Shown here: one piece after another, positions 15,511-26,800 of the stretch
How the letters are laid out: every line of letters begins with the position of its first letter
Numbering within the stretch: the first letter of the stretch is position 1
Assembly (NCBI GenBank): GCA_008933795.1
Contig: WBUJ01000030.1
Location: forward strand, 1 to 32,065
Length of the DNA: 32,065 bases
Reading direction: 5' to 3'
Source of the DNA: Candidatus Contendibacter sp.
Lineage (GTDB): Bacteria; Pseudomonadota; Gammaproteobacteria; Competibacterales; Competibacteraceae
Notes under the pieces: generated by a model
The model's input: only the letters and a program-made list of their open reading frames with translations
The model's database searches: none
Told to the model about the DNA's origin: nothing
Position numbers and translations under genes: made by a program

Positions 15511-16610
15511 ACGTCGGTATTGTCGGCGGCGGCCAACTGGCGCGGATGCTGGCGCTGGCGGGCTATCCGCTGGATTTGCGCTTTCAGGTGCTCGATCCCG
15601 CCGCCGACGCCTGCGCCGGCCAGGTGGCGACGCTGCTGCGGGGCGACTACGACGCCGAAGCCCGGCTGGAGCAACTGGCCGAATGGGCCGAGGTGGTGAC
15701 CTTCGATTTCGAGAACGTGCCGGCCACCGCCGCCCTGGCGCTGGAACGGCAGGTGGCGGTCTACCCTCCGCCCGGCGCGCTGGCGGCGGCGCAGGACCGG
15801 GTTACGGAAAAAACCCTGTTCTGGGAACTGGGCATTCCCACCCCGACCTTCGCCACCGTGGCCAGCCTGGAGGAATTGCACGGGGCCGTGGCGCGGGTGG
15901 AGCTGCCGGCGGTGTTGAAAACCCGCCGGCTGGGCTATGACGGCAAGGGGCAGCGGGTCTTGCGCGCGCCCGAGGATATCGAACCGGCCTGGCGGGCGCT
16001 GGGCGGCGCACCCCTGATTCTGGAAGGCTTCGTGCCGTTCGAGCGGGAAGTTTCCGTGCTGGCGGTGCGGGGCCGCGACGGCGCGACGGCGTTCTATCCG
16101 CTGGTGGAAAACCATCATCGCGATGGCATCCTGCGGCTGTCGCGGGCACCCTGTCTCGCGCCGGAACTGGAGCGCGAGGGTTGGGACTACGCCCGCCGGC
16201 TGTTGGACCGGCTGAATTACGTCGGTCTGCTGGCGGTCGAGTTCTTCGTCCAGAACGGCCATCTGACCGCCAACGAGATCGCCCCGCGCGTTCACAATTC
16301 TGGGCATTGGACCATCGAGGGTGCGGAGACCAGCCAGTTCGAGAATCACCTGCGGGCGATTTTGGGTCTGCCGCTGGGTGCGACCACCGCCATCGGCCAT
16401 TCCGCCATGCTGAACTGTATCGGCGCGATGCCGGATCGGGCGGCGGCGCTGGCGGTCGCCGGGACCCATTACCACGCCTACGGCAAGGCCCCGCGTCCCG
16501 GCCGCAAGATCGGCCATCTCACCCTGCGAACCGACGATCCTGAGACGCTGGCGGAAGGGCTGAAACGGTTGCTGCCGCTGGTGGGGTTCGGGCCGGACGA
16601 GTTCGGCTGA
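15507..16610 (+). CDS. purK: 5-(carboxyamino)imidazole ribonucleotide synthase
   Basis: An ATP-grasp enzyme of 367 residues that makes N5-CAIR from AIR, ATP and bicarbonate, the substrate of PurE. The N-terminal pre-grasp domain begins [28 protein letters not shown] is near residue 70. The ATP-grasp core includes [16 protein letters not shown] and [17 protein letters not shown]. The C-terminal [21 protein letters not shown] and [16 protein letters not shown] are family hallmarks. The ATG overlaps the purE stop (ATGA, 15507-15510). Just past the stop, a small hairpin, CCACGG-GAG-CCGTGG (16627-16641), lacks a T-run and is at most a weak end signal. Confidence 0.97.
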   Translation: MNVGIVGGGQLARMLALAGYPLDLRFQVLDPAADACAGQVATLLRGDYDAEARLEQLAEWAEVVTFDFENVPATAALALERQVAVYPPPGALAAAQDRVTEKTLFWELGIPTPTFATVASLEELHGAVARVELPAVLKTRRLGYDGKGQRVLRAPEDIEPAWRALGGAPLILEGFVPFEREVSVLAVRGRDGATAFYPLVENHHRDGILRLSRAPCLAPELEREGWDYARRLLDRLNYVGLLAVEFFVQNGHLTANEIAPRVHNSGHWTIEGAETSQFENHLRAILGLPLGATTAIGHSAMLNCIGAMPDRAAALAVAGTHYHAYGKAPRPGRKIGHLTLRTDDPETLAEGLKRLLPLVGFGPDEFG

Positions 16611-16709
16611 TCGCGATTCCAGCCGTCCACGGGAGCCGTGGCGTGCTGGACTTCATTCCATTCCTGGTAAAGAAAAACAGCCTTCGTGGAAAATCGGGAA
16701 TACTGCTGT

Positions 16710-16738
16710 TTGGTTGATGGTATGGGAGTTGCTAAACT
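16710..16738 (+). promoter_or_regulatory. Candidate promoter of the helicase-like gene
   Basis: TTGGTT (16710-16715) and TAAACT (16733-16738) have a 17-nt spacer. The initiation point would fall inside the inverted repeat at 16738-16761, so an occupant of that repeat would block transcription. Confidence 0.4.
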
Positions 16739-16761
16739 GTAGCATGTACTGACATGCTACA
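16738..16761. promoter_or_regulatory. Perfect inverted repeat, likely operator
   Basis: TGTAGCATGT and ACATGCTACA are perfect 10-bp arms around the 4-nt spacer ACTG. It sits between a candidate -10 and the GGAAG ribosome site (16764-16768) of the gene at 16774. The position and symmetry suit a dimeric repressor. As RNA it would also make a hairpin just upstream of the ribosome site. The cognate regulator is not in view. Confidence 0.65.
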
Positions 16762-16773
16762 TAAGGAAGAATA

Positions 16774-19666
16774 ATGCTGGCGCACGACCATGGTGGTTCG
16801 CTTGCAGCCAATATCCTCAACCTGATCGAACGGCATCCCGAAGAGTTGCATCATGAAGAAGTGCGCAACCGTGTACGCCAGGATGGGCAACGACCCGGCG
16901 TGGATACGGTCGCAGCGGCTCTACTGAGTCTGCAACGCGCGGGGTTGGTCACAATCGGCGCCCGGCGTCGGTGGTTTTCCGCCAGCATTCCAACACCCCA
17001 CCCAGTCAACGCAGCCGGTGATCTGGAATCATCAGCGGTGACTGGAGCTGTTCAAGCCAACACCGGCCCCTGGCTGACGGCTATACCCGCCACGCCGGGC
17101 GCTACCCGTGCCGCCCCAACCGCTCCGCCGCCGCTCGCCAGCGCCGACGAACCGATTCAACCCTCCTGGACGCTGCTGCGCCGACTCCTGCCTTACTATC
17201 GCGAGGCCCTGGCCCGCAACGAACGCGCCTTGCTCCTCAGCGACCCCAGCCGCCACGGCGAACAGTTCATCCTGCTGGCGCCGCGTGGACGGTGGTGGCC
17301 GGGTGAAGGCGAACTGGCGGTGCTGGAGATTGCGCGGTCGGTTTTGCCTCCTGCTTTTCTGACCGCACTGGCGCGGCGGCGCCGCGAGCCGGTCCATGTG
17401 GCGTTTCCCATTGCCCTGGTGCGTCCCGCCGATGTCACCCGCCCGCCGTTCCTGGTGCCGGTAGCTACCGTGGCCGCCGACTGGACGCTGGATGCCGAAA
17501 CCTTGCGTTTGATGCTCCCGGCGGAGACGCCCGCCGTTGAATGGTCCTGGGTGCGGGGCCAGCGCCAGCGCGGGCGGCGGGTGCGCGAATTGCTCGATGC
17601 TCTGGATGTCAGCGCCGATGACGAAGTGTGGCACACCGGCTCGTTTGTAGACTGGCGCACCTTCATCGAGCGGTTGGCTGGCGCGGTTCCCACCGAATTG
17701 CGTACTCCACTCGATCCCCTCCATCCCTTGTCTACGCTGGACTGTGGAGGGCCGGGGGGCGTTTACGGCGCTTTAGGGCTCTTTCTGTCGAGCGATCTCC
17801 AGTTTGCCCGCCGCGCCGTCCGGGACCTGCTGGATTTGACCCAGTGGACCGATCAGGAGCTGAGCCAGACCGCGTTGGTCGCCTTTTTGGGCGGCAGGCT
17901 TGCGTCCGGGAACCCGGCCGACTCCCCGGTGGCGGTACTGGAACCGCTACCGCTGGGCGAAGATCAGTTGCGCGCCGTGCGCGACGGGCTCAACCGCCCA
18001 CTGACCGTGGTCACCGGACCGCCCGGCACTGGCAAGTCGCAGGTCGCGGTCGCCTTGATGGCCAGCGCCGCCCTGGCCGGGCGAAGCGTGCTGTTCGCCA
18101 GCCGCAACCATCAGGCCATCGACGCCGTGGTGGATCGGTTTGCGGAGAGGGTGGAACGCCGCCCGCTGCTCATTCGCGCCAATACCCGGGACGGTGGCGA
18201 AGGGTTCAGCTTTGAGCGGGCCATCGACGCGATTCTGGCGCGACCCGGCGGGACGGGAACGCTTGGCGGCCTCCGGCGCTGCGCTCGTCCAGTTGGACGC
18301 CGCCCGGGCTGCCGCCATCGCCCACGCCCAATGCACGGCGGAACGCGCTGATGAACTGGGGCGGCTGGAGACCACCATTCGCGACGTGGAAACCGCCATC
18401 GGGCTGGCTGAGTCGGCGCCCATTTCCTTGCCCCGTTCCCTGCCTCCTCCCGAACTGGCAGCCGGATCGGGCTGGCGGCGCTGGTTGGCCCCCTGGCGGC
18501 GATTCTGGCGGTTGCGTCGCCTGCGGCGGCTATCCGCTGACTGGGCGCAACTCGGTTTGCCCGAACCGGACGGGGCAACCCTGGACCGCTTTGAACGGCG
18601 GCTGGAAGACCTGCGCGCCCTCGAACGCCTGCGGGAGGAACGATCCCGGCTCGAAGCCGAAATTCGGCAATCCTCATCCACCGAGGCCACGCCCGACCCG
18701 GTCGCCCTGGGCGAACAGATTCAGAACTCGGCCCGCGCCTGCCTGATGGAGCTGAGCGAGATATTAGCCGAATGTCCGCCGGAGAATCGCCAGGCCCTGA
18801 CTGGTTTGCGGGGCGACCTGGCGCTGGCGCGCAGCGAGGGAGCCGCCGGCGCGGCCCACGCCCGCGAACGGTGGTCAGCCCAGCGGGACCTCATCCTCCA
18901 GCAGTTCCCGTTGTGGGCAGCGTCTAATCTTGGCGTAGCCAGTCGCATTCCTCTGGCGCCGGGCCTGTTCGATTACGTCGTGCTGGACGAAGCCGCTCAA
19001 TGCGACATCGCTTCGGCGCTCCCCCTCCTGGCGCGGGCGCGACGGGCGATCATCATCGGCGATCCCGCCCAACTGACCCACGTCACCCAGGTGCGCCCGG
19101 AATGGGAAGCCGACGCCTTGCGCGCCGCTGGGTTGCTGGCGCCGGGGATTGGCCGGTTCACCTTCTCCGCCAACAGTCTGTTTCATTTCGCGGCGGCGGC
19201 GGCTGGCGATCATCACCTGTTGCGCGACCACTTCCGCTGCCACGACGACATTGCGGACTACATCAGCGAGACCTTTTACGGTCACCGGTTGCGGCCACTG
19301 ACTGATGCCCGCGTCTTGCGCCCGCCGCCCGGCAAGACCGCTGGTTTTCACTGGACCGAGGCGCGCGGGCCGATTCAGCCGGCGCGCACCGGGCTACCAA
19401 ATATTGCCTCCTATCCCTTCCAGGTTATACTTCAAATGCATGTGTTCAATCCTAGTTGGGCTTGGCCTTCAAGCCACAGACGTTGCGCGGTCGCATATGA
19501 TTCTGGAGTCTGGAGCATCACCATGCAGTTTGGTCCCGATAGCAAAGATGAAGTCTATCTCGGCAGGTACGATGTGGGGATTGAACGGCCGTACACCGCC
19601 ACCAAAGTCACCAGACTAAAGAGCGCAATTCTGGCCAAGAACGCTGGCTACTGTTCTGCTGTGTAA
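16774..19666 (+). pseudogene. SF1 (DNA2/NAM7-like) helicase gene, frameshifted and 3'-truncated
   Basis: Two overlapping frames encode one protein. The first (16774 onward) starts at an ATG after GGAAG and has a winged-helix-like segment (residues 8-70), a proline/alanine linker and a long accessory region. The Walker A GPPGTGKSQV (near residue 419) and motif Ia FASRNHQAIDAVV follow. At about 18241-18262 the coding potential moves to the +1 frame, as if one base were added within CGACCCGGCGGG. The second frame continues with coiled-coil sequence, motif II VVLDEAAQ, motif III GDPAQLTHV and LRDHFRCHDDIADYIS. Similarity then stops near 19395. Helicase motifs V and VI (the second RecA-like domain) are absent, and the last 90 residues to the stop at 19666 are unrelated. 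I call it a pseudogene. The shift itself could be a sequencing error, but the missing 3' part would remain. Confidence 0.75.
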
Positions 19667-19715
19667 CCTGACTATTGTGGAGTTATCCGAGAGCTACAAA
19701 ATCATTTAGTTAGAC

Positions 19716-19724
19716 TGGTAAAAT
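19716..19724 (+). promoter_or_regulatory. Candidate extended -10 (TGG-TAAAAT) of the AIPR gene
   Basis: TGGTAAAAT lies 27 nt upstream of the ATG at 19751, in AT-rich DNA where chance matches are common. No convincing -35 is seen. Confidence 0.35.
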
Positions 19725-19750
19725 TTATCGCTAATCCAAAAGGGATTCAA

Positions 19751-21460
19751 ATGAAGATTGATGTAAAACTACCCAGTTACTTATCATCTTTCGACTTACT
19801 GGAGCAACATATACGAGGCCAATTGAATGACCTTAACTCAACTGAAAAAGGTGATCGGTTTGCTCGCTTCGTTCAGCGCTTGGTTCCCCAATCTGAAATC
19901 GGAAGCAATTTCGAACTTCCTGAACTACGAGACAAAAAGTCGAGTGATGGTGGTGTTGACCTAATTGCAAATGCTAAATTTTCTGATAAGGTTTTATATA
20001 TTCAATCGAAATTATGGGTTGATAGAGCAGATACAATTGATTCTGTCATTAGCAAATTTCAATCCTTTACCACTAAAATAAATCAAGATACGCTTTTCGA
20101 TCTTGATAATAACACTACGAATTTTCTGTTAGTAACACTGTCACCACTTTCGGGTATTCTTGAACGCTACAAAAATCAACAGTTTAGCTCAAAGGCCTTT
20201 TATCAACAGTGCGAAGCAGAAAACCGTATTCACTTTATAGACGGACCACAGATTTTAGCATTATTGACAACAGCTTACAATAAATTAAACCAAGTGCCGA
20301 CGGAGCTAATAGTCAATTTTGAAACTCCTTATATTCAAAAAGACAATGTATACATTGGCGTTATTTCGAGTGATGAACTTAAAGCTCTACATAAATTATT
20401 TGGAGATGCTTTGTTTTTTGAAAATGTCAGAGATTTTCTTGGAGTACAGAAAGAATTAGAGAAAAAAGGCAGAACGACCCCAAATCTCGAGATAATTAAA
20501 ACAATTCGTGATTTTCCAAACAAAATGCTTGCAAGGAATAATGGATTGGTATTCGGTGCTAGATATGTGAAGGCTGGCTCAAATGACCGTCAATTAGTTT
20601 TAAATAATGGCAGTGTAGTGAACGGCTGTCAAACAACAATGTGCTTAGTGGAATATTCTTCAACTTCAAGTTTTGTGCTAGCCAAAGTCGTTCAAACACC
20701 TGACTCATGGGACATTACAAAGTCAGCAAATTATCAGACTTCTGTCCCAGATATAGATCTTGAGCTTGCTCGATATTTACGACCACAGTTAGTCAAAAGA
20801 GCAGCCTCGAATTTAGGAGTACAGTTCAAGGATATAGAGAAATCTGCTTTTCAACTAATTGATGAAATTTATGATAGTAAAATAGCTTACGCTGAAACCC
20901 GTTTACTATATATTGGGCTATTTAGCCGAACTCCCAACAACGTATTTGCATCGAATTATACGGAACTTTTACAAGATCTGGTTGTTGCGCTGTTTTCAAG
21001 TGGCATCCAAGAAGAAGATGTATTCGAAACATTATTCCTTTTACAAGGAATATCTCAGGAAAGTCTGGCAGAAGCTCAAACAATTTTTTCGAATCCTGCT
21101 TATTCAGGGATGTTTGAGAGACTTTATCGTGATGACTCGCTAACTTATCGATGCTTGATCAGCATCTTAGCCATCTGCGGAGCCATTAACCTCAATATTG
21201 CTGAAAGAGAATCCAATACGGATAATGAAGTTGATCGAGTGAAAAAATTTCTTTATCAATCAACATCATTGCTAAAAAATGAGCAAGATAAGTTCAAAAA
21301 ATTCCACAAACTTTCGGTAAAGCTTTGGATGCAAGCTTTGCTAGATGATGAGGATGACATAAAAGTTCGAAGGGATATGTACTTAAGTTCAAAAAAAGCT
21401 AATTTTACAAGCCTATACAGAAAACTATGTATAGAGGCTGATTTGGGTTCTTTATTATAG
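19751..21460 (+). CDS. AIPR-family protein (abortive infection phage resistance)
   Basis: A 569-residue protein with two parts. The N-terminus (30-105) looks like a restriction-endonuclease fold: RFARFVQRLVP, then SSDGGVDLIANAKF and VLYIQSKLW, giving a candidate Asp70...Gln85-x-Lys87 active site. The middle (about 220-420) carries AIPR hallmarks: FFENVRDFLG (222-231), FPNKMLARNNGLVFGARYV (255-273) and VVNGCQTT (289-296). AIPR proteins are linked to abortive infection or restriction-like phage defence; the exact target is not established. Base composition is strongly AT-rich with A/T-ending codons, unlike every neighbour, so recent horizontal acquisition is likely. The ATG at 19751 follows a weak GGGATT site. 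It lies 84 nt after the broken helicase gene and on the same strand. Confidence 0.85.
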   Translation: MKIDVKLPSYLSSFDLLEQHIRGQLNDLNSTEKGDRFARFVQRLVPQSEIGSNFELPELRDKKSSDGGVDLIANAKFSDKVLYIQSKLWVDRADTIDSVISKFQSFTTKINQDTLFDLDNNTTNFLLVTLSPLSGILERYKNQQFSSKAFYQQCEAENRIHFIDGPQILALLTTAYNKLNQVPTELIVNFETPYIQKDNVYIGVISSDELKALHKLFGDALFFENVRDFLGVQKELEKKGRTTPNLEIIKTIRDFPNKMLARNNGLVFGARYVKAGSNDRQLVLNNGSVVNGCQTTMCLVEYSSTSSFVLAKVVQTPDSWDITKSANYQTSVPDIDLELARYLRPQLVKRAASNLGVQFKDIEKSAFQLIDEIYDSKIAYAETRLLYIGLFSRTPNNVFASNYTELLQDLVVALFSSGIQEEDVFETLFLLQGISQESLAEAQTIFSNPAYSGMFERLYRDDSLTYRCLISILAICGAINLNIAERESNTDNEVDRVKKFLYQSTSLLKNEQDKFKKFHKLSVKLWMQALLDDEDDIKVRRDMYLSSKKANFTSLYRKLCIEADLGSLL

Positions 21461-21641
21461 AGAAGGTACTGCTTGATTTCCATGCCTGCAGCTTTTATCC
21501 CGCGCTTTAGCCGCGCGAGCAATCAGATCAACCAATTATCGTGTTGCAGCGCAACATGTGGGTAATCGGATGGATTCAGATGATGGCTAAATTCTGATCT
21601 CAATGAATTATTACGTAGCTAAATCCGTGAGTTGAATAGCC

Positions 21642-22856
21642 ATGCAAAATGCGGAATTGCTCGATCTGATTCACAATGGTGAAAACTCCGGTGTCGAGTT
21701 CAAGCTCGACGCCGTGGATAACGTCGATCTGGCGCGGGAAATCGTCGGCTTCGCCAACTTCATGGGCGGCATGGTGCTGTTGGGCGTGGCCGATGATGGA
21801 ACCATCGCCGGCGTGACCCGGGCCAATCTGGAGGAATGGGTGATGGAACTGTGCCGGGTCAAGATCGAGCCGCCGCTCATTCCCTACTACGAACTGCATC
21901 GGGAAGTGGAACCCGGCAAGGATGTGGCAATCGTGCGGGTCCTGCCGGGGCCAAGCAAGCCGTATGCGCGCGTTCACCATCACCGGCGGACCTACTTCAT
22001 CCGGGTTGGCAGTACTTCGCGCGAGGCCAGCCGCGATGAACTGGAGCGGATGTTTCAGGATTCCGGACGCCTTCATTACGGCGCCAAGCCGGTGCCGGGC
22101 GTGACGCTGGCCGATCTCGACCGGCGCCGGTTGAAAAACTACTTCGCCCATGTGCTGGGACAGGATCACCCTGCCGATGATGACCCCGCCGGCTGGCAAC
22201 GGTTGCTGATCAATCTGGAACTGATGACCGGCGCCGGTGATCTTGCCGTCCCGACGATTGATGGGCTTCTGCTGTTCGGGCGCCAACCCCGGCGTTTTCT
22301 CCCGCAGGCCGGCATTCGCGCCATCGCCTACGCCGGCACGGAACCCGATTACGCCGTTCGCGCCGATCAGGACCTGAAAGCACCGATTTTGCCACTGCTG
22401 GCCGAGAACGGGGATCTGGTCGAAATTGGCCTGATCGAGCAGGCGCTGGATTTTGTCAACCGCAACACCGAACCCGGCGCGCGCCTGGTCGGGGCGCGAC
22501 GCGAGGATCGGCCCGCCTATCCAGCCGCGGTGTTGCGGGAGGTGATCGTCAACGCTGTGGCGCACCGCGACTACGCCGTGGTCGGGGCCGACATTCTACT
22601 GGCGGTGTATGCCGACCGGCTGGAAGTGACCAGTCCAGGCCGTTTACCGAACTCGGCGACCGTGGAGGCGCTGAAGGCCGGGTTTCGCTACGCCCGCAAC
22701 CAGACGCTGGTCAATGTGCTGCGCGATTATCGTTATGTGGATTTTCGCGGCATGGGCATTCGTCACAAGATCATCCCCGGCATGCGCGCCCACAACGGCA
22801 CCGAGCCGGATCTGCTCGCCGCCGAGCATAGCTTCACCGTCCGACTGTGGTCTTGA
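21642..22856 (+). CDS. AlbA_2 (Schlafen-AAA_4-like) / HATPase_c_4 putative ATP-binding protein
   Basis: A 404-residue protein. The N-terminus (1-125) is an AlbA_2-type domain with GENSGVEFKLDAVDN, then LAREIVGFANFMGGMVLLGV and ADDGTIAGV, and TYFIRVGSTSREAS near 120. The C-terminal half (about 285-390) has a GHKL-like ATPase part: YPAAVLREVIVNAVAHRDYA, then DRLEVTSPGRLPN. Such proteins are often annotated as transcriptional regulators or ATP-dependent helicases and are frequent in defence and mobile regions; the biochemical role is unsettled. Many relatives carry a C-terminal winged helix, but this one ends soon after HSFTVRLWS, so the DNA-binding tail seems missing. Its GC content is high again, unlike the AIPR gene 180 bp upstream, so they probably arrived separately. 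The ATG at 21642 was chosen by domain start; no strong ribosome site is visible. Confidence 0.82.
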   Translation: MQNAELLDLIHNGENSGVEFKLDAVDNVDLAREIVGFANFMGGMVLLGVADDGTIAGVTRANLEEWVMELCRVKIEPPLIPYYELHREVEPGKDVAIVRVLPGPSKPYARVHHHRRTYFIRVGSTSREASRDELERMFQDSGRLHYGAKPVPGVTLADLDRRRLKNYFAHVLGQDHPADDDPAGWQRLLINLELMTGAGDLAVPTIDGLLLFGRQPRRFLPQAGIRAIAYAGTEPDYAVRADQDLKAPILPLLAENGDLVEIGLIEQALDFVNRNTEPGARLVGARREDRPAYPAAVLREVIVNAVAHRDYAVVGADILLAVYADRLEVTSPGRLPNSATVEALKAGFRYARNQTLVNVLRDYRYVDFRGMGIRHKIIPGMRAHNGTEPDLLAAEHSFTVRLWS

Positions 22857-22916
22857 CTCCCTGCAATCCACTTTCACCCACTGCCCTCCTCCAACACCCA
22901 GGCAAGGGAAATTGAA

Positions 22917-23849
22917 TCACTCCACCATCCGCACCGCCTCGCCCAGTGGGCAGGCACGGATAGCGGCGGCCAGCAGGGGAATGACTGCGCCGCGCGGGAA
23001 ACTCTTGCGCCAAGCCAGCGCCACCAACCGGGTCGGGGCCGGCTCCGCGAACGGCCGAACGCTGAGCAGGTCGCTGGCGTGGGCGTAACCGCTGACCGAG
23101 GTGTAGGGCAGCACGGTGACGCCCATGCCGGTCGCCACCATCAGCCGGATGGTTTCCAGCGAGCTGCCCTCCAGGGTGCGCTGCATGTTGTCCGAGGCTA
23201 CGCTCCTCAACTGGTTGCATTCCGGGCAGAACCGCAATACTTGGTCGCGGAAGCAATGGCCCGGTCCCAGCAGCAGCAATTCCTGGCGGGCCAGGGTGGG
23301 GGAATCGATCACCGCCGCCTGCTCCAGGGGATGACCGGTGGGCATCAACACCACGAACGGTTCCTCGTACACCGCTTGCGTCGCGATCCCCGCCTCCGCG
23401 AACGGCAGCGACAGGATCAGCACGTCCAGTTCACCGTCCTTGAGTTGCTCGCTAAGCACCGCCGTGTAGTTCTCCTCGATCTGCAACGGCATGTGCGGGG
23501 CGCGGCGGTGGAGGCGGGGAATCAGGTGCGGCAGCAAATACGGCCCGATGGTGTAGATCACCCCCAGCCGCAACATCCCGGCCAGTTCGTCCTGGCCCTG
23601 GGTGGCCAGTTGGCGGATGACCGCCGCCTCGTCCAGCACCCGCCGGGCCTGCTCGACGATGCGCTGGCCGGTCGGCGTCGCCGCCACCTCGCCGGGACCG
23701 CGTTCGAACAGGGCCACGCCCAATTCCTCCTCCAGCTTGCGCACCGCCACGCTCAGGGTGGGCTGGCTGATGTGGCAGGACTCGGCGGCCCGACCGAAAT
23801 GCCGCTCGCGGGCGACGGCGACGATGTAGCGTAATTCGTTTAGAGTCAT
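22917..23849 (-). CDS. oxyR: Hydrogen peroxide-sensing LysR-type regulator OxyR
   Basis: A LysR-type regulator of 310 residues. The N-terminal helix-turn-helix is in [20 protein letters not shown] then [20 protein letters not shown]. The effector domain carries [12 protein letters not shown], and with the ATG at 23847-23849 its cysteines fall at Cys199 and Cys208. That is the position of the redox pair that forms a disulfide with peroxide in E. coli OxyR. It therefore should activate peroxide-defence genes (catalase, peroxiredoxin), none of which lies in this window. It is divergent from icd with 187 bp between the starts; LysR regulators often bind such spacers, so direct control of icd is conceivable but untested. 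The reading frame is open far upstream but without similarity. Confidence 0.94.
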   Translation of the reverse strand: MTLNELRYIVAVARERHFGRAAESCHISQPTLSVAVRKLEEELGVALFERGPGEVAATPTGQRIVEQARRVLDEAAVIRQLATQGQDELAGMLRLGVIYTIGPYLLPHLIPRLHRRAPHMPLQIEENYTAVLSEQLKDGELDVLILSLPFAEAGIATQAVYEEPFVVLMPTGHPLEQAAVIDSPTLARQELLLLGPGHCFRDQVLRFCPECNQLRSVASDNMQRTLEGSSLETIRLMVATGMGVTVLPYTSVSGYAHASDLLSVRPFAEPAPTRLVALAWRKSFPRGAVIPLLAAAIRACPLGEAVRMVE

Positions 23850-24036
23850 GGCGATATCCAGGTCGTGGGAGAAGCGGCGGCGACCACGCAACCGCCGGTC
23901 ATCATGGACAGAAAAGGGGTTTGCGTGTAGCTTAATACGCGTTTTTTCCGCGCCGGGCGCGGCGTTTTCCCCAGCCCACCACCACGCGCCCCACGATGCA
24001 ATCCCCGGTGGAAAATCACAACGAGCAGGAGGGTTC

Positions 24037-25803
<1,767 letters not shown>

Positions 25804-25830
25804 CCCCCGCCGGCTGACGCCGGAACCGAC

Positions 25831-25883
25831 AGCGGCGTTCCCGCCCTAGCCTTTGGGTTGGGCGGGAACGCCGCTATTTTATT
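25831..25883 (+). terminator. Strong rho-independent terminator after icd
   Basis: A perfect 16-bp stem: AGCGGCGTTCCCGCCC (25831-25846) and GGGCGGGAACGCCGCT (25860-25875), with a 13-nt loop, then ATTTTATT. It separates icd from the permease gene at 25897. Confidence 0.92.
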
Positions 25884-25896
25884 GAGCTAAAACAAA

Positions 25897-26724
25897 ATGA
25901 TGCTCAGCCTGCTGTTTGGCCTGATCGTGGGTTTCGCGCTGGGCCTGACCGGCGGCGGCGGTTCCATCTTCGCCGTGCCGCTGCTGGTCTACGGCCTGGG
26001 TACGCCCGTGCATGAGGCGGTGGTGATCTCGCTGGCGGCGGTGGGAATGACAGCGCTGGGCGGCGGATTGGCGCGGTTGCGCGACGGCGAGGCCGAATTG
26101 CGGACCGCCGTGATTTTCGGTCTGTCCGGGATTCTTGGGGCGCCGCTGGGCGCGTGGCTGAACTCCAGATTTCCCGCAACGGCGCTGCTGGCCGGATTCG
26201 CGCTACTCATGCTGGCGGTAGCGACGCGGATGTGGCGGCAGGCCAGCCGTCGCCCGGAGGAAACCCGCATCATCCGCGCCGGCGGCGATGGGGATGCTGA
26301 TACCGCCGGTCCCGCCTGCCGCTATGATCCCAGTGGCCGGCTGCGCTTCACCTCGCGCTGCGCAGTGCGGCTGGCGTTGACCGGTTCGGCGACCGGGCTG
26401 CTGTCCGGGCTGTTTGGCGTTGGCGGCGGCTTTTTGATCGTCCCGGCGCTGGTCCTGGTCGCCTCCTTGCCGATGCGGCGGGCGGTGGCGACCTCGCTGT
26501 GGGTTATTGCCATCATCAGCGCGTTGGGCTTTGCCTCCCATCTGCTGGCTGGCGCCCGGCTGGACCTGGAATTGACGGCGGGCTTCGTCGGCGGCGGGTT
26601 GGCGGGCATGGCGCTGGGCATCGGGGTGGGCCGACGCATCGCCGGTCCGGCCTTGCAAAAGCTGTTCGCTGGGATGATCGCGGCGGTGGCGGTGTTTATG
26701 TTGGTCAGGCTGGCGGTTGGCTGA
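25897..26724 (+). CDS. TauE/SafE-type sulfite exporter family membrane protein
   Basis: A 275-residue inner-membrane protein with about eight hydrophobic segments arranged as two repeats, each opening with a glycine-rich motif: GLTGGGGSIFAVPLLVYGLG in the first and GLFGVGGGFLIVPALVLVAS in the second. This is the TSUP family pattern. A hydrophilic loop (about 113-150, with RRPEETRIIRAGGDGDADT) separates the halves. Substrates in the family are small sulfur- or carbon-containing anions; the substrate here cannot be told from the sequence. The ATG at 25897 (or the next at 25900) lies only 14 nt past the icd terminator tail, and no good ribosome site is visible, so expression may be low or start from an unseen promoter. 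Neighbours give no clear functional hint. Confidence 0.88.
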   Translation: MMLSLLFGLIVGFALGLTGGGGSIFAVPLLVYGLGTPVHEAVVISLAAVGMTALGGGLARLRDGEAELRTAVIFGLSGILGAPLGAWLNSRFPATALLAGFALLMLAVATRMWRQASRRPEETRIIRAGGDGDADTAGPACRYDPSGRLRFTSRCAVRLALTGSATGLLSGLFGVGGGFLIVPALVLVASLPMRRAVATSLWVIAIISALGFASHLLAGARLDLELTAGFVGGGLAGMALGIGVGRRIAGPALQKLFAGMIAAVAVFMLVRLAVG

Positions 26725-26800
26725 AACTCCAGCCAGGCGGTTCTCAAATGGAGATAATTGGACATTTCTGGATAGCTATGGATAGAAAAATGGCTCGCGC

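Noticed and set aside
21542..21556. Short hairpin TGTTGC-AGC-GCAACA between the AIPR and AlbA_2 genes
   Set aside because: Only 6-bp arms and no T-run on either side, so no support for a terminator or an attachment site.
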